Shown here: positions 8,331 through 18,262 of the stretch, one piece after another
How the letters are laid out: every line of letters starts with the position of its first letter
Position numbering within the stretch: position 1 is the first letter of the stretch
Assembly: GCA_944342015.1 (NCBI GenBank)
Contig: CALVMC010000003.1
Location: 91,926-155,925 of the forward strand
Direction: 5' to 3'
DNA: 64,000 bases
From: an uncultured Clostridia bacterium
GTDB taxonomy: Bacteria; Bacillota; Clostridia; Christensenellales; CALVMC01
Notes under the pieces: generated by a model
The model's input: only the letters and a program-made list of their open reading frames with translations
Database searches by the model: none
What the model was told of the DNA's origin: nothing
Translations under genes and position numbers: made by a program

Positions 8331-8361
8331 AAAGCAATCTGCCAAAAAGGCAGATTGCTTT
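8331..8361. terminator. Bidirectional terminator
   Basis: A perfect 13-bp stem (AAAGCAATCTGCC with GGCAGATTGCTTT) around an AAAAA loop, with T-rich flanks on both strands. It separates the AlkD-like gene from the convergent ATPase remnant. Confidence 0.85.
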
Positions 8362-8377
8362 ATTTGAATATCGATTA

Positions 8378-8719
8378 TTATTTTTTCTTTTCCTGACGGC
8401 GCTTGTCGTTTATTACGGTAAGAGCTTGTTCGTCTATCAGAGTTATTCCTTCGCTTTTTGCAATCACGGAATTTATTGAGTTAACTTCATTAAGCCAACA
8501 TTCAATTTCAATTTTATTATCAGTATTACATTCATAAAAATCACAAAAATCAAAAATATCATCATTGTAATTTCCGTTAAAAAGCAAATTTATTGCACTT
8601 GCTATATTTGATTTGCCACTACCGTTTGAGCCAAATAAAATATTAAAATCTTTATTAGGTTTCCAATCCAAATCTTTAATATTCCTAAAGTTTTTTATTT
8701 TAATTTTATACAAATACAT
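8378..8719 (-). pseudogene. AAA/SMC-type ATPase, N-terminal fragment
   Basis: The 113-codon frame starts as an OLD/RecF-like ATPase (YKIKIKNFRNIKDLDW, then Walker A GSNGSGKS at about 31-38). The family needs several hundred residues, including Walker B, and none of that is present. The last 25 residues (from about VIAKSEG to the Lys-rich end) do not resemble the family and may be foreign sequence joined by deletion. A good ribosome site (AAGGAG) precedes the start, so a short protein could be made. It lies just downstream of a HipA-like remnant. Confidence 0.6.
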
Positions 8720-8745
8720 AAATTATATCTTTCTCCTTTCGTTTT

Positions 8746-8901
8746 TTAGTAATAAATCACATACAATATATTCTCAATTATTTCATTGCAAAATTTGTTT
8801 GATAGTTTTAATTGTTTACCAATATTTAGCAAATCTTCTTTTGTTGGATTGGCGTTTCCGTTGACTGTCATTTCGTGTAATATTGGATTTAATGAAAAAA
8901 C
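8746..8901 (-). pseudogene. HipA-like toxin kinase, C-terminal remnant
   Basis: A 52-codon open stretch without a start codon reads like the C-terminal helices of a HipA-type kinase (NPILHEMTVNGNANPTKEDL, then a helix with CNEIIENIL). No other part of hipA and no hipB are seen. It ends 27 bases before the ATPase remnant on the same strand. The match is by eye to the family pattern, so moderate confidence. Confidence 0.45.
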
Positions 8902-9011
8902 TTAAATAATCAAGTATCTCTATTTTACAAGGTTAATTATTTCCTTAAATCGTTTACAATACAATTTTATAATCATAAAAATTAAAATCCGATATTATAA
9001 CTGTTTTTTAC

Positions 9012-9944
9012 TTAATTTTTCTTTTGTTTAGCTTTAATAAGCTTTTCTTTTTTATTTAAGTTCAAGGCTGCAATAACTATAAATACAGAAAGCACAATCA
9101 AAGTGCAGGAAAACAATATTACAAACATCGATAACGGTTTTATTTCATTTCCGAAAACAACATATTTAAAATCAAAACTTTCCGAAATTGCGTCCACCAT
9201 TTGTTCGGGCAATACATTGCCCATTTCCGAAATTACTTTATTCATAAAATTCTGTCTGAAAAAAAGCGTCGAATATGTGCCGGGAATAAATGCGGTTACC
9301 GATTTCATTGCATCGCCCATCATATTTATCGGCATATACGCACCGCAGATAAATCCGTACATTGCGGATACCAAAGTACAAACTCCGCTTACCGCTCCCT
9401 GCGAATTCGTAAAACTCCATACTATATTGGCAAGAAGTGTCCCGAAAAGAGCTGTTACTACAATATTGACAACAGCAAGCAAAATATCGGTAAAAGTGAG
9501 ATAAAATCCGACTACCGCAAGATATATAAGTCCTATGACAAGAAGAACTAGACAAATAATTATAGTCGCAACAAGGTTTGCAAGTACATACCCTATCTGT
9601 AATGTCGTCTTTTTTACGGGGCAGACGGCAAAATCAAAATTTACCTTATTTATTTTGTCGAGTACCGTTATCCCCGAACAAAACGCAACCGTTATACAAG
9701 AAGTCGCAAGCACCGACGATATCAGCCAGCCGCCAATAAGACCGTCTATCAGTTTTTTATCGAGAGTCAGACTTCCTACTATGTTCAAAATAGTGTCTTC
9801 GTAAACGCTTTTTAAAAAGGTTACGAATAATATAAGCAATATCAAAGGGGTTATTAAAGATACGAAAAAAGTGAATTTATCCTTGAAATATATCTTTATG
9901 TTCCGTACCGTAAAATACATTAATTTTTTGAGCTCGCTTTTCAT
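9012..9944 (-). CDS. ABC-2 type transporter permease
   Basis: A 310-residue membrane protein with about six hydrophobic segments (near 25-45, 70-95, 110-135, 140-170, 180-205 and 270-295) in the arrangement of ABC-2 exporters, with the large loop between the last two segments on the outside. It overlaps the ATPase gene by 4 bases and is its membrane partner. Drug/antibiotic or polyketide exporters of the DrrB type look like this; substrate unknown. The C-terminus is Lys-rich. Confidence 0.85.
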   Translation of the reverse strand: MKSELKKLMYFTVRNIKIYFKDKFTFFVSLITPLILLILFVTFLKSVYEDTILNIVGSLTLDKKLIDGLIGGWLISSVLATSCITVAFCSGITVLDKINKVNFDFAVCPVKKTTLQIGYVLANLVATIIICLVLLVIGLIYLAVVGFYLTFTDILLAVVNIVVTALFGTLLANIVWSFTNSQGAVSGVCTLVSAMYGFICGAYMPINMMGDAMKSVTAFIPGTYSTLFFRQNFMNKVISEMGNVLPEQMVDAISESFDFKYVVFGNEIKPLSMFVILFSCTLIVLSVFIVIAALNLNKKEKLIKAKQKKN

Positions 9945-10855
9945 CTTAACTCCTTAATATCCCGCCCTGTGACATTTAAAAATACATCGTCCATTTTGCC
10001 TTTAATAACTTCAAAATCCGTTATCATTTTTTCATTTTCCATAAGAAAATTCTTGGCGGACAAGGTATCTTTAAATTCTATTTGTATAAACTCTCTGTTT
10101 TTTATATATATTAAATCATGGCTTTTTAAAACTTCGATAAGTTTATAATCGTATCCGTATATCTTCATATAATCGCTTGCGTACTCGTTTTTTAGCTGTG
10201 TGGGCGTTCCTGTCGCAACGATTTTGCCCGATTCCATAATGGCAACATAATCCGCTTCCGACGCTTCTTCCATATAATGGGTAGTTAAAAGTACGGTGAG
10301 CCTGTCAGATTTTCTGAGCTGTGAGATAAGCGTCCAGACTAATTTCCTCGTTTGCGGGTCAAGCCCCGTGGTAGGCTCGTCCAGAATAAGTAATTTGGGC
10401 TTATGTATGAGCGCCCTTGCGATATCGGCTTTCCTTTTTTGGCCGCCGCTGAGCTTTTCGAAGGTTTTTTTGAGTATGTTTTTCATATCGAGAGCTTCGG
10501 TTAAAAAATCAAGATTTTTATCGAACTCTTCTTTCATAATACCGTAAAGAGCCGCCCTGTATCTTAAATTCTCCAAAACCGTAAGCTTGTTATCGAGAAC
10601 GGAAGACTGAAAGACAATTCCTATTTCAGGTAAGATTTTTTCAATATCGTCAACCGATTTTGAGTTAACGATACATTCTCCGCTGTCCTTTTTGAGAATA
10701 CCGATAATTATATTTATAGTAGTACTCTTTCCCGCCCCGTTAAGTCCTAAAAATGCAAAAAGCTGTCCTTCTTTTACACTGAAAGAAATATCATCGACAG
10801 CTTTCACTTCTCCGAAATATTTTTTTAAGTTTTTTATCTCGATAACTTTGTCCAT
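9941..10855 (-). CDS. ABC transporter ATP-binding protein (DrrA-like)
   Basis: A 304-residue ATPase with every motif: Walker A GLNGAGKST (about 37-45), Q-loop VFQSS, signature LSGGQKRK, Walker B LLILDEPTTGLDP and switch His in TTHYMEE. A C-terminal extension of about 80 residues is typical of DrrA-type exporter subunits. First gene of a two-gene operon with the permease. No regulator adjoins it. Confidence 0.92.
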   Translation of the reverse strand: MDKVIEIKNLKKYFGEVKAVDDISFSVKEGQLFAFLGLNGAGKSTTINIIIGILKKDSGECIVNSKSVDDIEKILPEIGIVFQSSVLDNKLTVLENLRYRAALYGIMKEEFDKNLDFLTEALDMKNILKKTFEKLSGGQKRKADIARALIHKPKLLILDEPTTGLDPQTRKLVWTLISQLRKSDRLTVLLTTHYMEEASEADYVAIMESGKIVATGTPTQLKNEYASDYMKIYGYDYKLIEVLKSHDLIYIKNREFIQIEFKDTLSAKNFLMENEKMITDFEVIKGKMDDVFLNVTGRDIKELR

Positions 10856-10936
10856 ATTGATTTAAAAATATTATATTTAATTACTGTTTGTCAAATGTTA
10901 AAAAATACAAAAAATAAATTTAATAAATAAACGATT

Positions 10937-12499
10937 TTAATTTTTATCAACGGAAACTTTTTCTTCAACTTTTTTTTCGGTTTCATTGTTTATTGCAGTA
11001 CCGTTTTTATCGATTTTATTATCGGAAACCTTTTCTTTACTTTCTCTTTTGAATATATTTATAGCAAGTTTGATTATTTCGTTTTTTGAAAGCAATAAAG
11101 CAATTATATAAAAAACTCCGAAACATAAAACGCTTATTATAAAGTTCCATAAACTGCCCAAATCAAGAACGCATTTTAAAATTAAAAGCATAGGAACAGT
11201 CAGTAAAAAAATATATATTATGGTTTTGATATTTATGTTCTTAATAAACTCTTTTCTTTCTTTTCCTATAATTATAAATTGATAGAGAAAAACAGAAAAT
11301 TCCGCTACAAGCGTTCCTATTGCCGTACCTTCTATTCCTATAAAATAAATTAAAGAAGCATTCAATACGACATCGACTACGGCTCCTATTAGAGTGCTGA
11401 ACATAACATGTTTTTCTTTCCCGAGCGGAACTAAATACTGAATACCTATAAGATTAGAAAGTCCTATCAGTAAAATAGTAGGAAGAAGTATTTGCATAGA
11501 AGTAATGGAACCTGCATAATTATCCCCTAAAAACAGCAGCACCGAATCGGCTGCGTAAAACTCGAAATAAATAATACTGGGAACTGCAAGAACTAAAACT
11601 ATATTTACAGCCTTTCTTATTATATTAAAAAATTCCTCTTTCCTTCCCTGACTTATATAGTATGATAATCTTGGCAAAAGTACCGCACCGATAGAAATAA
11701 TTACAGTGGAAATAATATGACAAATCTTATAACTTGCACTGTATAGACCGACAGCCTCGTCATTAAGCATAAATCCTATCATTACTCTGTCTATGTTTGT
11801 ATAAATTGTAGTTGATAATGTAAAACAGAAAAAAATCAATAAAGGCAATATGTGCTTTTTTAAATTATAATTTTTTTGAGGTTTAAAATAAAAATATTTT
11901 TTAAGATAAAAAACATTAGTAACATTGCTTAAAAATGTGGAAGCCGAAACTATAACTGCATAAATCAATAAATCGTCCCTGTTTTTAACGAAAATGAAAA
12001 TAAGTATTAAATTTAAAATATTAAATATAAGACTTTTTATACTTATAAAAGCATACTGTTCCATAGCAGAACAAAGCCAGCTCATCCCGAAAGTCTGACT
12101 GAATAATCCTATTGCGATAACTGCGGCTGTAATTATGTTGTTGTTGATTTTTTCAATAAAAAACATGCAACAAATCAAACAGATTATCGCAATCAATGTG
12201 CTTATTGAGGTTAAAATTAAAATTTCGTGTACTGTTTTGGTAAGTTCGATTTTATTGTCTCTGTTTACTGCGCAGGCTTTTATCGCATATGTAGAAACAC
12301 CCAACATCGCAAACATTGAAAAATAACCGATAAAGGAATTTAAAAAATCATAAATACCCGTTCCTTCCGGCAGAAGTACTCTGCTTATATAAGGAAAGGT
12401 AATTATGGGAATTATTATTTGAGACAAGGTAAGAATGACATTAAATATTACATTTCTTCCGAGTCTGCCGCTTTTAACCACATTATCAGTTTTGTTCAA
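10937..12499 (-). CDS. Polysaccharide flippase (Wzx-like, MATE/MOP superfamily)
   Basis: A 520-residue protein with about 12-14 hydrophobic segments. The opening (GRNVIFNVILTLSQIIIPII, then FPYISRVL) is the hallmark of oligosaccharide flippases, which move undecaprenyl-linked repeat units across the membrane. An unusual hydrophilic tail of about 45 residues rich in Lys, Glu and Asp follows the last segment. It is the last gene of the polysaccharide operon and overlaps the previous gene by 14 bases. With the Wzy-like polymerase it places the cluster in the Wzx/Wzy pathway. Confidence 0.88.
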   Translation of the reverse strand: MNKTDNVVKSGRLGRNVIFNVILTLSQIIIPIITFPYISRVLLPEGTGIYDFLNSFIGYFSMFAMLGVSTYAIKACAVNRDNKIELTKTVHEILILTSISTLIAIICLICCMFFIEKINNNIITAAVIAIGLFSQTFGMSWLCSAMEQYAFISIKSLIFNILNLILIFIFVKNRDDLLIYAVIVSASTFLSNVTNVFYLKKYFYFKPQKNYNLKKHILPLLIFFCFTLSTTIYTNIDRVMIGFMLNDEAVGLYSASYKICHIISTVIISIGAVLLPRLSYYISQGRKEEFFNIIRKAVNIVLVLAVPSIIYFEFYAADSVLLFLGDNYAGSITSMQILLPTILLIGLSNLIGIQYLVPLGKEKHVMFSTLIGAVVDVVLNASLIYFIGIEGTAIGTLVAEFSVFLYQFIIIGKERKEFIKNINIKTIIYIFLLTVPMLLILKCVLDLGSLWNFIISVLCFGVFYIIALLLSKNEIIKLAINIFKRESKEKVSDNKIDKNGTAINNETEKKVEEKVSVDKN

Positions 12500-13508
12500 T
12501 TATTTTTAAAGCCTTTTCTACGGCGCTTTTTAAAAACTCGCCGTTCTTTATTTTATTGTTTATTATAGAAATATTTTTAAGCATTTCATTGTATTGCTTT
12601 TCGTCGATATTTTTTAATATTCCCACGGCGTCATCAAGATTTTTAACCGCTATACCTATTTTATTATCGGATACAAATTTAGCCGTTGCCGCATCTTTCC
12701 ATATTATTACCGGTATCTTTGCGGCAATATATAAAGAGAGCTTGTGAGGATTATTATATCTTAAATATTCCCCCGTTATACCGTTGCAAGTGTCTGCGCT
12801 GTCACCGTCCCATAAAAGTGCGAACTTCCCGTCTAAAACGGAAACAATTTTGTCGGAATCATAAGCACCCAAATATTTTATATTTTCATTTAAAATCAGA
12901 CTTTCACTTTTTACCCCGTACAGTTTAACACCGTAATCGATTAAGTTTTGAGGTATATTCCTTATAAATCCGCTTTTATCAATATTCCCTGCAAAACAGA
13001 TACCTTGACTTTTAGGTTGATTGTTTTCATCGCTGTAAAGGTAATCAAAAAGATTAAGTTCAACAAATTCAGTATTTACAACACCCATTTTTTTTATCTT
13101 TTCAGTCATAAAAACATTGTGGGTAATCAAGACATTGAAAAAATTGAGATTAGATATTTCTTCATTTTCGTTTATGTTTTCTCTGAACCGCAAACTTTCT
13201 ATATCGTGAATAATCGCAACTGTTTTGAATTTAGACTTAAATGCCTTTAACAGTTTTACAACCTTTCTGCAAGGATACTGAACAATGATAACGGTATTTC
13301 TTTTTAAAAAACTTAATTTAAAAAATAATAGAGCATAATTAATAAGTTTATATAATTTCGATTTATCGTCCTTTACGGTAAACGAAATATCTATATCTTT
13401 AAAATTTAACCTGTCAATAATATCGCAAGCGTCCTTACGGGCTTTAAATCCTGCGTTGAAATTTTCTTTACCGTAATCTTTGAGAAATATTATTGGTTTC
13501 AACATCAT
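12486..13508 (-). CDS. Glycosyltransferase, galactofuranosyltransferase-like
   Basis: A 340-residue GT-B protein that resembles the beta-1,6-galactofuranosyltransferase group. Visible features are the N-terminal FLKDYGKENFNAGFKARKDA, the acceptor-domain signature IIVQYPCRK, IIHDIESLRF near residue 100, and the donor-side motif LLWDGDSADTCNG followed by NNPHKLSLYIAAKIPVI. No UDP-galactopyranose mutase is seen in the window, so a furanose donor would have to come from elsewhere. Cotranscribed with its neighbours (3-base gap upstream, 14-base overlap downstream). Confidence 0.7.
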   Translation of the reverse strand: MMLKPIIFLKDYGKENFNAGFKARKDACDIIDRLNFKDIDISFTVKDDKSKLYKLINYALLFFKLSFLKRNTVIIVQYPCRKVVKLLKAFKSKFKTVAIIHDIESLRFRENINENEEISNLNFFNVLITHNVFMTEKIKKMGVVNTEFVELNLFDYLYSDENNQPKSQGICFAGNIDKSGFIRNIPQNLIDYGVKLYGVKSESLILNENIKYLGAYDSDKIVSVLDGKFALLWDGDSADTCNGITGEYLRYNNPHKLSLYIAAKIPVIIWKDAATAKFVSDNKIGIAVKNLDDAVGILKNIDEKQYNEMLKNISIINNKIKNGEFLKSAVEKALKIIEQN

Positions 13509-13511
13509 AAT

Positions 13512-14609
13512 TTAACCTATATAATCAATTAATGATTTATCTAAAAAAAGATTTTCATAGTTTTTTATACATTTTTTAAGACTAAATTCTTTTGATAAGT
13601 TTATTGATTTTTGTGATAGATTTTCAACATTATTAAGATTTGATATTTTAATTATGTTGTTTGCCAATCCTTCTTCGTCGCCTATATCGCACAAAAATCC
13701 ATTTTCCCCTTCTTTAACCAAATCTACTATTCCGCCCGCTTTTGTTGAGACTATTGGAAGACCGTTTGCCATTGCTTCAATCATACTTAAAGGCAACCCT
13801 TCATAATCAGAAGACATTAAAAAACAATCAGCGTCATCAAGATACTTTTCTACTTTATCAACATTTCCCATAAATCTGATGCTGCTTCCTAAACCTTTTA
13901 TATCAGATAACTTTTCAATTTCTGTTCTTTTTTCTCCGTCACCTAAAATTGTAAGTGTTATATAATTATTCAACTGCTTTGCTTTAGCAAATGCTTTAAT
14001 CATTAATTCATAATTTTTTTGAGGAGAAAACCTTCCTATAGCAATAAAGTTATTTGCTTTTTTTCGCAACTTATTATGACAGTAAGTATTTAAATCTACC
14101 CCATTATAAATTTTTATAACATTTTCTTTTTTTAAATTATAATTTTTAATAATAGAATCATATACCGTATCACTAATTGCTACAGGCTTAACATTGCGAT
14201 AACAATACAGCCATTTCATTACTTTTTTATGTCTTTTATCTAATTCCTTATCAGCCATATTATGAACAGTATGGAAAACTTTCTTTTTTTTATTAAAAAA
14301 TATATACGGCAATAAATATAAGCAACTATACAAATGTGTATGAATAACATCTGGATTAATTTTATTTAATACTTTTGCAACTTTTAAAAAAAATGAAAAA
14401 GAAAAACCTTTGGATTTATTAAGCGTTATAATATTAACTCCATTGTTTTTTAATGTCTTATAATACTTACTTTCAAAATCATTGTAATATAATAATAAAG
14501 TTAAATCGAATTTTTCTTTATTATAATTATTACATAAATCAAACACTAACTTTTCTGCTCCGCCATTTCCTAAATTAGGAATTATTTCTATTAGTTTAAC
14601 TTTTTTCAT
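13512..14609 (-). CDS. Glycosyltransferase family 4 (GT4-like)
   Basis: A 365-residue GT-B retaining glycosyltransferase. The start carries IIPNLGNGGAEKLV, the usual acceptor loop; the donor domain has AIGRFSPQKNYELMIKAF at about 190-207, an E-x7-E-like stretch with SSDYEGLPLSMIEAMANGLP near 270-290, and STKAGGIVDLV. Sugar specificity cannot be read. The gene is distinctly more A+T-rich than the sugar-nucleotide genes upstream, as is common in laterally exchanged polysaccharide loci. Confidence 0.85.
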   Translation of the reverse strand: MKKVKLIEIIPNLGNGGAEKLVFDLCNNYNKEKFDLTLLLYYNDFESKYYKTLKNNGVNIITLNKSKGFSFSFFLKVAKVLNKINPDVIHTHLYSCLYLLPYIFFNKKKKVFHTVHNMADKELDKRHKKVMKWLYCYRNVKPVAISDTVYDSIIKNYNLKKENVIKIYNGVDLNTYCHNKLRKKANNFIAIGRFSPQKNYELMIKAFAKAKQLNNYITLTILGDGEKRTEIEKLSDIKGLGSSIRFMGNVDKVEKYLDDADCFLMSSDYEGLPLSMIEAMANGLPIVSTKAGGIVDLVKEGENGFLCDIGDEEGLANNIIKISNLNNVENLSQKSINLSKEFSLKKCIKNYENLFLDKSLIDYIG

Positions 14610-14618
14610 ATTATTCTC

Positions 14619-15926
14619 TTATTCATTATTGTTAATATTATTATACAACAAAGTATATTTCTTGTCCAAATTTAATACATGACAAGTGTTTTTTTTCGGT
14701 ATTACCTGACTTAATGAATATCCAAGAATTATCGAACCTATATAGTTAGTAAAAATAGGAATTGCTAAACCTAAAAGTAAATATATTAAAACAAATGCCA
14801 CTGTTAAAATATCTTTCTTTTTATTAGCCCGATATAATACATAGAACGGAACCGCTAAATACATAAAAAGTCCTATTATTCCCGTAGAATGTAATGCATC
14901 GAAATAAGCACTATCTCCAACAAATTCACCTTCTATAGAAGATACTCCAACACCAAAGAAAGGATTTCTTTTTATTATTTCTATAATGTCATTTAAATTC
15001 CCTTCTTCACCGTATCTTGTTTCGAAAATTGACAAAGGATTTTTGAAAAAACTCAAATAATAATTCAGTGTATTGTTAGTAAAAGATAATTTTATAATCA
15101 AAAACATTATAACAATACTAAATAAAATAAGTATAGAAGTCTTTATAAAAAAATTATTAAATTTTTTGTTAAATAAAACATATATATATATAAATAAAAT
15201 TATAAAAACATAGCCAAAATAAACACTTTTAGTATACGAAAATATAGATAACACGGTACTTAATATAAATCCAATAAACCATTTTAATGATTTTTTTTCT
15301 GTTAGCCATAAATAAAAATACAAAGCATCACATACCAATAAAATAATACTTAAATACAATGGTGTTGAAAAAGTTCCAAAAGGTCTTGAAAATTTACCAA
15401 TAGCGACCATTTCTTCTAAAGGAGTAAGTCCTTCTCTCCAATAAAGCTTATAAAACAAATTTACACTGCCATCAAAATTAAACTGTATAATGCAAGCAAA
15501 GGCATTAATTATTAAAACTAATGAAAATATTATTATTAATTTTTTAAGTCCGTTTTTTCTAAAAAAAATTCTATAAAGGAACATTGCTCCAAACAACCTG
15601 ACAATTCCCAATATACCAATATAATTAAAATCTATTGAATATATAAAAGAGGAAATTAATGTCATAATAACCGAAACAAATAAAATTGCGAACAAATAAA
15701 AATCGACTATAATAATTTTCTCATTAATAAATAAACTTTTCCTATCAAAAATTAACCATGCAAATATCAATAAAAAAGTAGCCGGAACTTCATATGATAA
15801 ATTAAAGAAATTCGGTCCAATTAAAATAAAGATAATTGATAAAATAGTCCCTTTTTCTAAATTTCTTATTAATGATATTCCCTGTACTCCTAACATGCAC
15901 AGTGCTATTGCAGATGCAATCATCAT
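14619..15926 (-). CDS. O-antigen/polysaccharide polymerase (Wzy-like)
   Basis: A 435-residue, very hydrophobic protein with about 11 membrane segments and one large outside loop at about 270-340, where NPFFGVGVSS followed by HSTGIIGLFMYL forms the typical O-antigen ligase/polymerase pattern. It probably joins flipped repeat units into polymer. Strongly A+T-rich. The start overlaps the upstream glycosyltransferase by 4 bases. Confidence 0.8.
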   Translation of the reverse strand: MMIASAIALCMLGVQGISLIRNLEKGTILSIIFILIGPNFFNLSYEVPATFLLIFAWLIFDRKSLFINEKIIIVDFYLFAILFVSVIMTLISSFIYSIDFNYIGILGIVRLFGAMFLYRIFFRKNGLKKLIIIFSLVLIINAFACIIQFNFDGSVNLFYKLYWREGLTPLEEMVAIGKFSRPFGTFSTPLYLSIILLVCDALYFYLWLTEKKSLKWFIGFILSTVLSIFSYTKSVYFGYVFIILFIYIYVLFNKKFNNFFIKTSILILFSIVIMFLIIKLSFTNNTLNYYLSFFKNPLSIFETRYGEEGNLNDIIEIIKRNPFFGVGVSSIEGEFVGDSAYFDALHSTGIIGLFMYLAVPFYVLYRANKKKDILTVAFVLIYLLLGLAIPIFTNYIGSIILGYSLSQVIPKKNTCHVLNLDKKYTLLYNNINNNE

Positions 15927-17167
15927 TTTCCCTTTTTGGCAATTTTATTTAAGCATTTAGAAAATTCTTCGATAGTTTTTATCGAAAATTTTTCTTCGAA
16001 TATTTCACTTACTTCATTGCGCCTATTTATTATGTCTTTTAAATCCATGTTAGCAAAATTAATTATCGCTTCGGCAAATTCTGTTGCCCCGGCATCTTCT
16101 TTAAGAAGGAAATTTGTATTGTTTCCACAATTGATTTCTCGAATCCCGCCTACATCTCTTGTAATTGCTGGGATTCCAAATGAGTATGCTTCCATTATTG
16201 TAACGGGAATACCTTCTGTATCAGAACAATTAATAAATAAATCTATATAATTGTTTTTATAAAAATTTAAAATACTTTCATTATTTAAATTTCCCATAAA
16301 TTCGAAAGTAATATTTTTTTTGCTGCTTAGTTTTTGTTGTGCAAGTTTTTTAATTTCTTCTAATTTTTCTCCACTACCTATATGCAACCAATTAATATTA
16401 ATCGAATCTATTTGAAACAAAGCATTTATTATAATATCAAGCCTTTTTAAATCAATAACATTTGAACAACTTACTATTTTTAAAGTATTATTTTCTTGAA
16501 TTTTAATATTAGTTAATTTTCTATTTAATCCTAAATACGCAACTTTTAAATCACATTTATTTTGTAAGTCCTGATAAAAAGTTCTTTCGTAATAATTTTT
16601 ACCATCTTCTGAAATAAAACAAATTGTGTCGACATTATCACCTATAAATTTTCTGTAAACAAGTATATAATCATTTCTGATATAACAATCAAAACCATGC
16701 GATCGAGTTATGAACGGACAGTTTATTTTTTTATCGAATTTCAATTTAGCAACTGCATAGGCTTTAGAACTCATCCAATATGTATAAACTAAATCAGCAT
16801 CTTTACCTTCTTTTTTTATAATATTTTTTAATAAAAAATAAACATAGTTATAAATAAATAACTGCTTATAAATTTTTATTCTTGAAGCATTTTTATAATA
16901 TTTTTTACATTCTTTGAAAGCCTGTCTACCCGACTTATTAAACAATGCAAATAAAGCATTAAATGCCTTAAAAATTTTAAATTTTTTTTGATTTATTTTA
17001 ACTACCTTCAAATTAGCAGGAATATCTTCTCTTAATTTTCCGTCTCCTGTTGAAATAATCGTTATGTTATCAAATTTCTCTGCGAGAGCATAAATCTCGT
17101 TTTGAATAAAACAATTATCTCCCAAGTTCCCAAACGGATAATTAGATGTTAATAGTAATAATTTCAT
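15923..17167 (-). CDS. Glycosyltransferase family 4 (GT4-like)
   Basis: A 414-residue GT-B protein. N-terminal SNYPFGNLGDN, donor-domain VSCSNVIDLKRLDIIINAL at about 230-248, and the nucleotide-sugar motif NCSDTEGIPVTIMEAYSFG near 310-328, then ITRDVGGIREI. It overlaps both neighbours by 4 bases and so belongs to the same operon. Compared with most GT4 enzymes the first domain is slightly long. Specificity unknown. Confidence 0.85.
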   Translation of the reverse strand: MKLLLLTSNYPFGNLGDNCFIQNEIYALAEKFDNITIISTGDGKLREDIPANLKVVKINQKKFKIFKAFNALFALFNKSGRQAFKECKKYYKNASRIKIYKQLFIYNYVYFLLKNIIKKEGKDADLVYTYWMSSKAYAVAKLKFDKKINCPFITRSHGFDCYIRNDYILVYRKFIGDNVDTICFISEDGKNYYERTFYQDLQNKCDLKVAYLGLNRKLTNIKIQENNTLKIVSCSNVIDLKRLDIIINALFQIDSININWLHIGSGEKLEEIKKLAQQKLSSKKNITFEFMGNLNNESILNFYKNNYIDLFINCSDTEGIPVTIMEAYSFGIPAITRDVGGIREINCGNNTNFLLKEDAGATEFAEAIINFANMDLKDIINRRNEVSEIFEEKFSIKTIEEFSKCLNKIAKKGK

Positions 17168-18246
17168 TTATCGTATTCTCCGACAAAATCAAGAGTCGAA
17201 CAGTTTTTTAACGGAAGCTTTACGGGCTTTCCTTCAAAGGAGGATTTATATACGGCAAGTACGAGTTCTAATGCCTTTCTGCCTTCTTCCGCCCCTATAT
17301 AAGGTTGTCTGTCGCTTAATATTGCGCTTTCCATATCTTTAAAAAGACTTGTATGTCCGTTTCCGTAAACATTGCTTGTTTCTTCAAAAAAGCCTTTATA
17401 CTGAGTATCGTTTTCGCTTTCGCCTTTAAAATCCCATATATCTATTGCGTTTGTGGATTTTCCGCCGAGTTTAACCGTTCCGTTCTCTCCGAACAGATAT
17501 AGCGTTTCTTCAAGATTTTTAGGATAAACGTTAGTCGTTCCCTCAATGGTTCCTACTGCGCCGTTTTTGAATTTCACAACCGCCATACCGATATCTTCGC
17601 ATTCTATGTATTTATGAAATTGCCTTTTTGTAACTCCGTAAACTTCTTCGATTTCTCCGCCCATCATCCAACGAAGCAAATCTATTCCGTGAATACATTG
17701 ATTCATAAGCGCACCGCCGTCCTGAGTCCATGTTCCGCGCCATTTCGCCTGGTCGTAATAATCTTTGTTTCTGTTCCACCTGACATGGATCGAACCGTGG
17801 GAAATTTTCCCGAATCTTCCTTCTTCCAAAGCCTTTCTCATTTGCTGAACGGCTATATTGAATCTGTTCTGATGACAAGCGCAAACCTTTACATTTTTTT
17901 CCTTGCTTTTTTCGATAATCATGTCTGCGTCTTTCAGACTTAATGCGATAGGTTTTTCGATAATAATGTTTACATTCTTTTCTATACAATCAAGAGCGAT
18001 TTTTGCGTGCTTTCCGCTTTCGGTGGCTATCGAAACAAGTTCTATTTCAGGATGCTGAGAAAGCATTTTATTATAATCCGTATATCTTGCGATATGCTTT
18101 GCTCCGTCGGAAAAATGTTTCGATAAAACTTCTTCCATATGATTGGAAACAATATCGCAAACAGCAACGATTTCAAAACCGTTTTCTTTTGCGGCTTTTA
18201 TATGATTTGTGGAAATCCTTCCGCATCCGATAAGAGCGTATTTCAT
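17164..18246 (-). CDS. Gfo/Idh/MocA oxidoreductase, WbpB/WlbA-like
   Basis: A 360-residue NAD-dependent dehydrogenase. The Rossmann motif is GCGRISTNHIKAA at about 7-19, and the EKPIALSL motif with the catalytic-site Lys lies at about 93-100; HQNRFN and the GGALMNQCIHGIDLLRWMMG stretch (His likely catalytic) are as in WlbA/WbpB, which oxidise C3 of UDP-GlcNAcA. The neighbouring dehydrogenase, acetyltransferase and aminotransferase supply the other steps of the same pathway, which makes this function likely. Confidence 0.82.
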   Translation of the reverse strand: MKYALIGCGRISTNHIKAAKENGFEIVAVCDIVSNHMEEVLSKHFSDGAKHIARYTDYNKMLSQHPEIELVSIATESGKHAKIALDCIEKNVNIIIEKPIALSLKDADMIIEKSKEKNVKVCACHQNRFNIAVQQMRKALEEGRFGKISHGSIHVRWNRNKDYYDQAKWRGTWTQDGGALMNQCIHGIDLLRWMMGGEIEEVYGVTKRQFHKYIECEDIGMAVVKFKNGAVGTIEGTTNVYPKNLEETLYLFGENGTVKLGGKSTNAIDIWDFKGESENDTQYKGFFEETSNVYGNGHTSLFKDMESAILSDRQPYIGAEEGRKALELVLAVYKSSFEGKPVKLPLKNCSTLDFVGEYDK

Positions 18247-18262
18247 AAATTCTCCTTCAAAA

